Assembly: GCA_039184055.1 (NCBI GenBank)
Contig: JBCDBH010000083.1
Location: forward strand, 1-18,337
Source of the DNA: JBCDBH01 sp039184055
GTDB lineage: Bacteria; Acidobacteriota; Thermoanaerobaculia; Multivoradales; J023
DNA: 18,337 nucleotides
Direction of reading: 5' to 3'
Part shown: positions 1 to 6,934 of the stretch, piece after piece
Position numbering within the stretch: position 1 is the first letter of the stretch
Layout of the letters: each line of letters starts with the position of its first letter
Program-made: the position numbers and the translations under genes
Notes under the pieces: generated by a model
Seen by the model: the letters and a program-made list of their open reading frames with translations, nothing else
Databases searched by the model: none
What the model was told of the DNA's origin: nothing

Positions 1-285
1 CCCCCCAACCCACCATCACCCCGCGACCTGCCCGACCATTTCGCCGCCTCCCGTCGAATGGCCGCCACCATTCTACGATAACCATATGAAAGGGTCGAAG
101 GCGCGAGGCGGGTCCGGCGGGAGAGTCGAGCCTTCTTCGCGGCCGCCGAGAGATGCGAACCGTCGCTCGATCCCAGGCTGCGGAGCCGTCACGCGAGAAA
201 CCTATGTGAGGGTCTCCACCACGAACGCTCGTTGTCTCAGTGCGTGTCGAAGTCTACCGACACCTCAACTCGAACGGAGACAACC
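1..285. other. 5' leader region, no gene supported
   Basis: GC-rich sequence upstream of the metalloprotease gene. Short open frames here are Arg/Ser/Pro-rich and look like chance frames in GC-rich DNA. TACGAT at 74-79 could be a -10 box, but no credible -35 lies 16-18 nt upstream. The only clear signal is GGAG at 276-279, six nt before the ATG at 286, which is the ribosome binding site of the next gene. I found no riboswitch core that I recognise. Confidence 0.5.
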
Positions 286-2628
286 ATGCTACGCGTGTTC
301 TTTTTTCTCACCCTTGTGATCGCCACCACGTGGCCCGCGCTCGCCTACGACATCGAGGCCACGGGTCTCGAGCTCAACCAGACGATCCAAAATCTCGACA
401 ACGACATGCCCCTCGTGCTCGGTCGACGTATCGTCGTACGAGTACACGCCTCGGAGCTCACCGGGGTTCCAGTCAACAACGTCGAAGCCCGCATCGACTA
501 CTCGGTGAGCTACACCGCCGAAGGTGGCCTGGGAGGTGGCGGCTTCGGTGGCACCTTTCCGACGACCGCCGATGTTCTTCCCGGTGGTGCCGATCGCATC
601 GATTTCGACGGGTCGTTCAACTTCATCGTCGAACCCTACATCCCGGACGATATCGACAAGGCGATCCCGGCCTCGATCACCGTCACCGTTACCGTCAATC
701 ACGACAATCTCGGTGCCGAAACCGACGCGACCAACAACACCATCTCGGTGACCCGTCCGATCTTTGTCGCCGACAAGCTGCATATCCGCTACGTTCCGGT
801 TCACCTACACGAACCGGCGCCCAACGGCATGACCCCGGTCGACCCGACCGATCCGGTGATCGAGCACTACTTTCCATCCCAGTTCTTCGACAACCTGATG
901 ATCTCGGCGACGGCGCTCCGGTTGCACCCCGTCGCCCTCGACGACGCCGGGTTCTCGATCGGCTGGGAGAACACCCCGGTCTACCCGATCGATCACAATC
1001 TTGGCGTCGAGTGGAATCTCCACAACGGCACCGACCGCACCGCGATCAACAGTCAGCTCAAGGCGCTCCGTGATCTGAGCGGCTGGCCGACGAGCTGGAT
1101 CATTTACGGCATGGTCGATAGTCAGGCCGCCGCCGGGTCGTTTTCCGGATGGGCCAACAACGGCGTCGCCTGGGGCGTGATGAACGGAAACACCTCGGGT
1201 GCGAGCCCGTGGCGCGTCTACGGTGGCGATACCCTGGCGCATGAGATCGGTCATCGTCGTGGCCTCGCCCACATGCTGTGCAACGGCAACGAAGCCAGTG
1301 GCGGCGGGATCGACCCCGACTACCCGTGGCCACTCGACCCACCGTGGTCCGAATGCTCGCTCGCCGACGTCGATGACGACGGTTACTTCGGAACCGATCC
1401 CTATCCGGAGTTCTTCTTCGATTACACCGGCACGGCAGTGATCTCCAACGACCCGGACATCGCTCAGCCCAACCGCGGTTTCCCGATCATGGGCTACAAA
1501 AGTCCACGCTGGGTCTCGCCCTTTGAATACTGCAAGCTGCTTCCCGCCTACGGTGTGCCGTGCAACCTCCAGTGGCCAGATCCCCCGGGTCCACCCAGTG
1601 GCATCACCTGGGGGACCGGTACCGGTAGTGATCCAGGTCCGTCGATCGGCCAATTGCTCGGTGCAGCCGAGCACATCTGGGTCGGTGGTGTCATCGACTT
1701 CGATCTCGACAAGGTGAGCGCGCTGCCTTCGTACAGCTTTGGTGGCACCGCGGTCGAGCTCGATCAGGACACCCTCAAAGGCGCCGTTGAGCGGCGTCGT
1801 GACGACGCGACGACCGGTTTCGACAGTGGCTGGACCCTCGACGTCGAAGACACCCGGGGTCAGGTGCTCTATAGCCAGGCTGTGGTCACCGCGAGTGAGA
1901 TCGGTGAATCCTGTGGTCAACCGCATGACCACGACCACGGACCAGGACATGTCCACGATGATGAAACCCTCGTCGCGCTCGCCGACGTCTTGCCCCTACC
2001 CACCGGTAGTGCACGCGTCGTCTACCGCAATCGTGATGGCGCCATCGTCGAGCGTCTCGAGCTGAGCGCCAACGCCCCCGAGGTGTTCTTCACCGCCCTG
2101 CCGTCGACCAACCAACCACTCCAGGCGGGTACGACTCTGCAGTGGTATGGACGCGACCGCGACGGTGATGCGCTCACCTACATCTTGCGCGCCAGCGCCG
2201 ATGGTGGCAACACCTGGAACATCCTCGCCCTCAACACCACCGACACCGTGTTCACGCTCGGCGCCACCGCGCTCGAGGCACTGCCCGGTGGCGCGACGCG
2301 GCTCCAGGTCCTCGTCACCGATGGCGCGCGTAGCGGCTACGCCGAGGCCGGTAGCTTCGCGGTCGCCAACAAGGCTCCCAACGTCGCCATCCTCTCCAGT
2401 AGCTTCGAAGGTAGCTCGCTGACGCTCAGTGGCTTCGCCGCCGATCTCGAAGACGGCACCTTGACTGGCTATGGTCTGAGCTGGGTATCCGACCTGGGCG
2501 GCCAGCTCGGCACCGGGACTCGCCTGGTCGTCGACGACCTGACCTCAGGTCTCCATCACATCACGCTCACCGCCAAAGACAGCGCGGGCGCCACCGCGAG
2601 CACGACCGTCAAGGTTCGAATTCCGTAA
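286..2628 (+). CDS. Secreted metzincin-like zinc metalloprotease with Ig-like C-terminal modules
   Basis: A predicted exported zinc endopeptidase of 780 residues; its substrate is unknown. The start at 286 is chosen because GGAG lies 6 nt upstream and a signal peptide begins exactly there (hydrophobic core 4-17, likely cleavage after Ala-Leu-Ala at 20); an in-frame ATG at 232 would bury this signal. Residues about 25-160 resemble a CARDB-type adhesion or scaffold module, including a Gly-rich loop at 80-89. The zinc site HEIGHRRGLAH is at 319-329 (His319, His323, His329, catalytic Glu320), and PIMGY at 400-404 gives the metzincin Met-turn (Met402). An Asp-rich, calcium-loop-like stretch is at 361-372. 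A His/Asp-rich run is at 547-559. Two beta-sandwich (Ig or PKD-like) modules occupy about 600-690 and 698-780. There is no obvious sorting signal at the C-terminus. It is the only plus-strand gene here and so is transcribed alone. Family assignment is by motif only. Confidence 0.85.
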   Translation: MLRVFFFLTLVIATTWPALAYDIEATGLELNQTIQNLDNDMPLVLGRRIVVRVHASELTGVPVNNVEARIDYSVSYTAEGGLGGGGFGGTFPTTADVLPGGADRIDFDGSFNFIVEPYIPDDIDKAIPASITVTVTVNHDNLGAETDATNNTISVTRPIFVADKLHIRYVPVHLHEPAPNGMTPVDPTDPVIEHYFPSQFFDNLMISATALRLHPVALDDAGFSIGWENTPVYPIDHNLGVEWNLHNGTDRTAINSQLKALRDLSGWPTSWIIYGMVDSQAAAGSFSGWANNGVAWGVMNGNTSGASPWRVYGGDTLAHEIGHRRGLAHMLCNGNEASGGGIDPDYPWPLDPPWSECSLADVDDDGYFGTDPYPEFFFDYTGTAVISNDPDIAQPNRGFPIMGYKSPRWVSPFEYCKLLPAYGVPCNLQWPDPPGPPSGITWGTGTGSDPGPSIGQLLGAAEHIWVGGVIDFDLDKVSALPSYSFGGTAVELDQDTLKGAVERRRDDATTGFDSGWTLDVEDTRGQVLYSQAVVTASEIGESCGQPHDHDHGPGHVHDDETLVALADVLPLPTGSARVVYRNRDGAIVERLELSANAPEVFFTALPSTNQPLQAGTTLQWYGRDRDGDALTYILRASADGGNTWNILALNTTDTVFTLGATALEALPGGATRLQVLVTDGARSGYAEAGSFAVANKAPNVAILSSSFEGSSLTLSGFAADLEDGTLTGYGLSWVSDLGGQLGTGTRLVVDDLTSGLHHITLTAKDSAGATASTTVKVRIP

Positions 2629-2654
2629 CCGCGACGGCCCCAACCCGATGTCAT

Positions 2655-2690
2655 GAGGCGATGCGGTAACGCTGCATCGCCTTCTTCCAT
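2655..2690 (+). terminator. Probable intrinsic terminator of the metalloprotease gene
   Basis: The perfect 9-bp inverted repeat AGGCGATGC (2656-2664) / GCATCGCCT (2674-2682) has a 9-nt loop that can close further. It is followed by the pyrimidine-rich tail TCTTCC, and it begins 27 nt after the stop codon. The tail is not a pure T-run, so termination strength is uncertain. Confidence 0.6.
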
Positions 2691-2846
2691 TTGGCAACTT
2701 CGACTCAAATCAGACGTTGCGCGCGTCGACGCTCTGCTCAGCGTGCTCGAAGTGCCCTCGCGACCCCGCTCGCCTTCGAGCCGGGTGCCCCGAGAGCCTC
2801 GACCAGCCCCGAAGGGCCGGCGACGATCGGGCACTGGTGATCGAAA
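2691..2846. other. Junction sequence without recognisable gene
   Basis: High-GC sequence between the terminator and the truncated toxin gene. It occupies the place where the rest of a full-length Doc toxin would lie on the minus strand. I read the minus-strand frames and found no Doc-like HPFxDGNKR motif or other recognisable protein, so the toxin was replaced here rather than merely frameshifted. Confidence 0.5.
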
Positions 2847-2960
2847 TTATCCCAATTGAGGCAAGTCGTCTCGCGCCGCTCGCCTAACACTGCTGCCACC
2901 CGACGTCTCGATGATCTTGCGATGGAACTCAACAACCTCGGCCAAGCTCAAAAGCCTCAT
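2847..2960 (-). pseudogene. Truncated Doc-type (death-on-curing) toxin remnant
   Basis: The ATG at 2960 shares one base with the antitoxin stop codon (TGATG), the coupling expected of a toxin-antitoxin operon. The frame reads MRLLSLAEVVEFHRKIIE and then TSGGSS. This matches, by eye, the N-terminus typical of Doc-family Fic-fold toxins, which modify EF-Tu. After SGGSS the similarity stops: 13 unrelated residues follow, then a TAA. The product would be 37 residues, against roughly 120-130 for the family, and it lacks the HxFx(D/N)GNKR catalytic motif. It is therefore very probably inactive. The break occurs inside a GTTAGGC heptamer, which may be coincidence. Confidence 0.7.
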
Positions 2961-3151
2961 CAGCTCAAACGCTCATAGAGCTCTTGGTTCTTGCCGAGCA
3001 CATAGCTTGCCGCGCTGGCAAAATCTTCCTTCCGATCGAGCATATCGACCACGGCAGCTTTCACCAGCGCCTCTGGACTCACGCCCAATCTCTTGGCTTC
3101 TGAGTTGAGTCGCGCTGCCTGGTCCTTGGAGAAATCGATTGCCACCTTCAT
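2960..3151 (-). CDS. Ribbon-helix-helix antitoxin of a Doc-type toxin-antitoxin pair
   Basis: A 63-residue protein starting MKVAIDFSKDQAARLNSEAK. The short N-terminal beta strand followed by two helices fits the ribbon-helix-helix (CopG/Arc-like) DNA-binding fold at residues 1-45. The C-terminal segment, with the pattern ASAASYVLGKNQELYERL, resembles the toxin-neutralising tail of antitoxins paired with Doc toxins. The ATG at 3151 has a GAGGA ribosome site about 9 nt upstream. It overlaps the truncated toxin gene by one base. In an intact pair it would repress its own operon and neutralise the toxin; here the toxin is broken, so the antitoxin is an orphan. It could still protect the cell against a related toxin from a plasmid or phage. 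Confidence 0.75.
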   Translation of the reverse strand: MKVAIDFSKDQAARLNSEAKRLGVSPEALVKAAVVDMLDRKEDFASAASYVLGKNQELYERLS

Positions 3152-3516
3152 GGTCTGCTTCCTCTAAGAAAAGTATGCCATGAGGGACAACGGAGGCCAA
3201 AGATCCCGACCAACGGAGCCTCAGGCTGACGCGCTCGACAAAGCCGGGCCTGCTCCGGGCCGCTGCCAGCTCGGCCTTCGCCTCGGATTAAGAGACTGCA
3301 CAGTCTGTTGCCCTGCCTGGGACTCGAGAGCCTCGAGCCACGCCCTACTGGAACCAGCCGCGGCGCCAGCCAATCAGAGCCTCAAAGTAAACGAACTATT
3401 TCAAAGATCATAATCTCAAGCGCACTCAGATCACTTAAGAACAAAGATCGCACCAATAATCAAGAAACAGATGCTCTTATCTTAGGCTGATTGATCGCGG
3501 CGATTTATTTCGCTTT
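3152..3516. other. Intergenic region, partly AT-rich, no gene supported
   Basis: 3160-3380 is moderately GC-rich and 3390-3515 clearly AT-richer (22 of 60 bases are G/C in 3421-3480). Short open frames on both strands lack recognisable protein character. The antitoxin promoter should lie just to the right of 3151 (CATACT at 3171-3176 on the minus strand is a possible -10), but no convincing -35 is seen. Confidence 0.45.
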
Positions 3517-3561
3517 TCAGCGGCCTACGGAGCCGCGCAGCGGCGGAGTTGGTCCGTCTGA
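3517..3561. repeat. Imperfect two-part hairpin
   Basis: The outer arms are TCAGCGGCC (3517-3525) and GGTCCGTCTGA (3551-3561). They pair throughout if two adenines on the right arm bulge out. The inner hairpin is GCCGC (3532-3536) / GCGGC (3540-3544) with a 3-nt loop. In the plus direction ATTTTAT follows within 10 nt, so it could terminate plus-strand transcripts. In the minus direction the tail is A-rich, so it is not a simple terminator for the remnant endonuclease gene, which ends 20 nt away. Confidence 0.5.
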
Positions 3562-3580
3562 GACAGATTTTATCATCGTC

Positions 3581-3909
3581 TCATGCTGTTGCCTCGAAGA
3601 AGACTTCAGGTAGTTCGTCAGGATGAGACCAGAATCCGGCTGGACCTCGAACATAGCTTTGAGCCAAAAAGGTCACCTTCTCGGTGTCCTCGAACCGAAG
3701 CTGCTGACGCGCCACTCTGTCAATCCTTCAAACGCACCCGTTGAATATCCCGAAGTAGATAGGAACAGCCCTCCAGCCCGCCCTTCCTCTACGATTACGC
3801 TGAGAAGGTCCGTAGCAGAGTTCTGACCCACCCGTTTGCCCGAACGCCGCAGCGGAAGCCCTTTCTATATGGCTGCCATCAAGTCCACACCTAATCTCTC
3901 CCACTGACA
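3581..3909 (-). pseudogene. Decayed Mrr-like restriction endonuclease remnant
   Basis: Two minus-strand frames together read like the second half of an Mrr-type restriction endonuclease, which cleaves modified or foreign DNA. Frame one (from 3909) has a GVDLMAAI segment at 3891-3868 resembling the G-x-D active-site strand, then an in-frame TAG at 3867-3865. It continues with GKRVGQNSATDLLSVIVEE and GGLFLSTSGYSTGAFEGL; the latter matches the usual Mrr pattern (G-hydrophobic-TTSxF-x-x-A). Similarity then jumps, near 3700-3720, to another frame reading LRFEDTEKVTFLAQSYV and GFWSHPDELPEVFFEATA before a TGA at 3583-3581. The N-terminal part is missing, since the TIR gene stop abuts it. One stop and one frameshift make it a pseudogene. 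The GTG at 3715, with AAGGA upstream, could express the last 44 residues alone, but I doubt it. Family assignment is by eye. Confidence 0.55.
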
Positions 3910-3913
3910 AGCT

Positions 3914-4969
3914 CTACTCTGCCTCCGAGGCAAGAGCCTTCCCGGCCGTCGAGCAAGGGTGGCACAGCCGACTCTGTACGGTGTCGTCAACTACACAATC
4001 AAGCAGTGTTTTTATTTCCGTCCAGTCCGCAGTCTTCCAAAGATCAAATACTATTGTCATGGCACCACGCAACGCTTGTAACTCTGGAATGTGACTAAAA
4101 GTTTCTTCTTGATTAAACTCAACAGTCCATCTCAGGCCTCGTATTACCACAACAACGCTTAAAGGAATCGAATGAACGACTTCCTTGAAAAAAGCCGAAC
4201 AACCATCGAAGTCGTGCCAGTATTTCTCATGATCATCATTATCATATTCGTCCGCACGAAAGGCGGCCTCAAGATCAGATCGACGTGACGCAAACGCTGA
4301 ATGGTCCCGGGCCACACGAAGAATGTTGTAGCTAATCGAATATCTGTAGGAATTCCCCAGTGCAAACATATCAACAGGCAAAATTACAGCTTGCGGATAG
4401 TCTTCTTCTAATTCGAGCAGCTGGCTAAAGATGTCATTCTCTGGAAGAGGCAGATCTTCCTCTATAACGAATTTGCTTCCGGGGTGACGGTGCGCCACTA
4501 TCAAATGCTCATCTCGGCAGACTCTTTCAAGGATGGACGTCAGCAGGTTTGGGCTTTGCGGCAGAAGTGTACGAAGCGCAGTCATAATTCTGCCTACAGC
4601 CAAGTCCCAGTCGGGCCACATATTCACCCAATGGATATCTTCGAACTGCTCATGCTTGGGCTCGCAGGGTTCCAGGAGGGCTGGGATTATGTATATCTCG
4701 TCGGGAGGAATGCTCTCGACGGCCTTCAGCGCTGTGCGGATTTCGTTCTGCACAAACCCTTTCTTTGTGGCAGATTTATTTGAAAGAAGAAGAATAAATG
4801 CGATGCTGCTCTTGATGGCAGTCACGATGGCTGATCTCCAGTGCTCTCCTGGGAGAAGCCGTTCCTCGTCAAGCCATGGATCGTAACCTGCGCGACGAAG
4901 CTCCCCGGCGAGGCGACGCGCTTGCGAAAGATCCTCTCTGGCGTAACTCACGAATACTTGTCTACTCAT
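3914..4969 (-). CDS. TIR-domain protein with unknown C-terminal domain
   Basis: A 351-residue soluble protein. Residues 1 to about 130 form a bacterial TIR domain (TIR_2 type): beta strand VFVSYARED at 5-13, BB-loop region DEERLLPGEHW at 34-44, the strand AFILLLS at 57-63, and the conserved helix VQNEI at 73-77, where Glu76 is in the position of the NADase glutamate. Known bacterial TIR proteins cleave NAD+ or make cyclic ADP-ribose signals, often in antiphage defence; activity here is inferred. Residues about 140-351 match no family I recognise. They are acidic, with no transmembrane segment, and a hydrophobic strand SVVVVIRGL at 271-279. The start is set by the TIR fold; a weak GAGG lies about 12 nt upstream. 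Base composition is visibly lower in GC than the flanking genes, suggesting transfer. No Thoeris ThsA-like partner or Argonaute is nearby. The downstream neighbour is the decayed endonuclease. Confidence 0.8.
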   Translation of the reverse strand: MSRQVFVSYAREDLSQARRLAGELRRAGYDPWLDEERLLPGEHWRSAIVTAIKSSIAFILLLSNKSATKKGFVQNEIRTALKAVESIPPDEIYIIPALLEPCEPKHEQFEDIHWVNMWPDWDLAVGRIMTALRTLLPQSPNLLTSILERVCRDEHLIVAHRHPGSKFVIEEDLPLPENDIFSQLLELEEDYPQAVILPVDMFALGNSYRYSISYNILRVARDHSAFASRRSDLEAAFRADEYDNDDHEKYWHDFDGCSAFFKEVVHSIPLSVVVVIRGLRWTVEFNQEETFSHIPELQALRGAMTIVFDLWKTADWTEIKTLLDCVVDDTVQSRLCHPCSTAGKALASEAE

Positions 4970-5344
4970 GAGTTACCAAGCCTCGTGCCACAAGCCGCAA
5001 ACGCCTGCGCATAAGCGGCGCGGAAGCATAGGCCGCGGCCGACGTGCACGATGTTCCGGCTATGGAGTTTCAATCGTGCCCCTCGCCTCGGGGAAACGCT
5101 TTCTCGCGGGCTGGCTATTTTGGAAAGGCAGGCTGTCACGCGACAATCTCCCATAAAAGAAACAATGTCAGGCACCCTTGCGGGGCCACTGAGATCGATT
5201 TCTTTTATTTAGTATAGCTCACCCGGCCGGCCACCCAGCTGTGGAGCACTATACGCGCCGATCGTGGCACTGAGGTGGCGCGGGCCGACCGCCAGGTCGC
5301 GCAGGGCCGTCCAGGCGGAACGGAAGAGCAGACTCTTTCTATCG
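4970..5344. other. Intergenic region between TIR gene and ligase gene
   Basis: 375 nt without a convincing gene. A minus-strand frame (GTG at 5175, 69 codons) ends in an ATGA overlap with the TIR start, but it has no good ribosome site and an unnatural Arg/Cys-rich composition, so I do not call it. Sequence from about 5220 rightward is GC-rich like the ligase gene, while 5150-5220 is AT-rich and carries an inverted repeat. The right edge of the transferred patch is therefore probably near 5215. No clear intrinsic terminator for the ligase operon is visible. Confidence 0.45.
5153..5208. repeat. 10-bp inverted repeat flanking a GC-rich core
   Basis: ATAAAAGAAA (5153-5162) is repeated as the perfect inverted copy TTTCTTTTAT (5199-5208), with 36 nt between. 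Inside, GGCACC (5171-5176) and GGGGCC (5182-5187) could form a small imperfect hairpin. It lies at the boundary between low-GC and high-GC sequence. Confidence 0.6.
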
Positions 5345-6934
5345 CTACGACGACTCAGTTTGGATCAAGGCACGCACGGTGTCGAGGCGATCGGCGTCTT
5401 CGGGGCGTTTGTCCCGTCGCCAGCGCAGGATACGGGGAAAGCGAACGGCGACGCCGGATTTGTGACGAGTCGAGGCCTGAATGCCTTCGAAGGCGATTTC
5501 GAAGACTTGTTGGGGTTCGACGGAGCGCACCGGGCCGAAGCGCTCGCGGGTGTGGCGACGGATCCAGCGGTCGAGCTCGCGGATCTCGGCGTTGTCGAGG
5601 CCTGAGTAGGCTTTGGCGAAGGGCACGAGGTTGTCGCCGTCCCATAGGGCGAAGGTGTAGTCGGTGAAGAGGCTGGCGCGGCGGCCGTGACCCGCCTGGG
5701 CGTAGATCATGACGGCGTCGGCGGTCAGGGGGGCGATTTTCCATTTCCACCAGTCGCCGCGACGTCTGCCGCTTCGATAGGGCGAGTCGCGTCGTTTGAG
5801 GATGAAGCCTTCGACGCCACGCTGACGTGATTCGCCTTGCAGGACCTCGAGGTCGGCCCAGGTCTCGGCTTTGACACAAGGTGACAGTTGCAAGGGGCTG
5901 TCGGCGGCGATGGCTTCGAGCCGGGCGCGACGTTCGTCGAAGGGACGGGCGCGAAGATCTTCACCCGCGTCTTCGAGCAGGTCGTAGGCGAGCAGCGCGA
6001 CGGGAGCGTCGGCAAGCACTTTGGCGCTGAGTTTGCGACGACCGATTCTCTTTTGCAGCACGGCGAAGGGCAGCGGTCGATCGTCACGCCAGGCCAATAT
6101 CTCACCGTCGAGCACGGTGTCGACGGGCAGGGATTCGGCGAGCGCGGTGAGCTCGGGGAAGCGATCGGTGATGAGATCTTCACCCCGTGACCAGATGAAG
6201 GTCTGGCCACAACGACGGAGCAGCTGGGCGCGGATTCCATCCCACTTCCACTCCACTCGCCAGTCGGTCAACGGGCCGAGCTCTTCGGGCTGATCGGTGA
6301 GCGGCGAGGCGAGAAAGAAGGGATAGGGCCGTCCGCCCTGCTCGTCTGGCTCTTCCGCCGCAATGAGCTGCCGATAGCGCTCGGCGCTGGGCTGCCAGGC
6401 GCCCATCAGACGCTGCGCGATGATCGCCGTATCGAGATCGGAAACTGCCGCCAGGGCCCGGGTGGTGAGCCCACGCGCCACGCCGACGCGTAGACCGCCG
6501 GTGAGCATTTTGTTGATCAGGAAGACCCGTCGGCTGTCGAAGCGTCGCCACCAGTCGAGCACGACGCGTTGCTGGGTCTCTTCGGTGGCGCCGGCGAGCG
6601 GCAGGAGCTCGGTTTCGATGAAGCTTGCGAGACCGGTGTCTGCTTCGTCCGTGCGTGGGTTGCCGACCAAGAGAGCAACGGTTTCGGCGAGATCACCGAC
6701 CGTTGCGTAGCAGGTCTCGAAGAGCCAGGTGGGCAGCTCGCTCGCCGGACTGCCCCAGGCCCGGAGCCGTGACGCGGGGATGGTGCGTTTGAGCCGCTTG
6801 CCGGCGAGGAAGTAGACCGCCCACGCGGCGTCGGCAGGCTCGGCTCTCCGGAGATAGTCGGCGATCGCGTCGACCTTGTCGCGAGTCGAATGGGTGGCGT
6901 CGAGACGCTCGTAGAGCTCAGCGAAGGCCTTCAT
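5345..6934 (-). CDS. ATP-dependent DNA ligase (ligase/exonuclease repair cluster type)
   Basis: A 529-residue DNA ligase that seals nicks through an enzyme-AMP intermediate. The N-terminal DNA-binding domain covers about 1-200. The nucleotidyltransferase core has motif I EWKWDGIR with catalytic Lys230, motif III VLDGEIL at 274-280, motif IV EGFILK at 375-380 and motif V WWKWKI at 395-400. The OB-fold domain covers about 405-515, with GHGRRASLFTDYTFAL at 415-430. Length and architecture match the bacterial ligases found next to an MBL exonuclease, an Lhr-like helicase and a phosphoesterase. The ATG overlaps the exonuclease stop by ATGA, so the two are translationally coupled. The helicase and phosphoesterase partners do not follow on this strand: after the stop come 375 nt of non-coding DNA and the defence islet. 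A role in DNA-damage repair is inferred from the known cluster. Confidence 0.92.
   Translation of the reverse strand: MKAFAELYERLDATHSTRDKVDAIADYLRRAEPADAAWAVYFLAGKRLKRTIPASRLRAWGSPASELPTWLFETCYATVGDLAETVALLVGNPRTDEADTGLASFIETELLPLAGATEETQQRVVLDWWRRFDSRRVFLINKMLTGGLRVGVARGLTTRALAAVSDLDTAIIAQRLMGAWQPSAERYRQLIAAEEPDEQGGRPYPFFLASPLTDQPEELGPLTDWRVEWKWDGIRAQLLRRCGQTFIWSRGEDLITDRFPELTALAESLPVDTVLDGEILAWRDDRPLPFAVLQKRIGRRKLSAKVLADAPVALLAYDLLEDAGEDLRARPFDERRARLEAIAADSPLQLSPCVKAETWADLEVLQGESRQRGVEGFILKRRDSPYRSGRRRGDWWKWKIAPLTADAVMIYAQAGHGRRASLFTDYTFALWDGDNLVPFAKAYSGLDNAEIRELDRWIRRHTRERFGPVRSVEPQQVFEIAFEGIQASTRHKSGVAVRFPRILRWRRDKRPEDADRLDTVRALIQTESS

Noticed and set aside
86..319. 77-codon plus-strand frame upstream of the metalloprotease
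   Set aside because: Low-complexity Arg/Ser/Pro sequence running past the signal-peptide start in another frame, with no ribosome site.
2883..2889. GCCTAAC / GTTAGGC heptamer as an integron recombination site at the toxin break
   Set aside because: No matching partner box lies 50-140 nt away on either strand and no attC-like pairing surrounds it; one heptamer is likely by chance.
4966..5175. 69-codon minus-strand frame ending in an ATGA overlap with the TIR start
   Set aside because: GTG start without ribosome site, unnatural composition, and it spans the inverted-repeat and boundary region; the overlap alone is not enough.
5205..5344. Minus-strand open frame after the ligase stop, reading like ordinary coding sequence
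   Set aside because: It has no start codon after an in-frame stop inside the ligase gene and no recognisable similarity; probably GC-driven.
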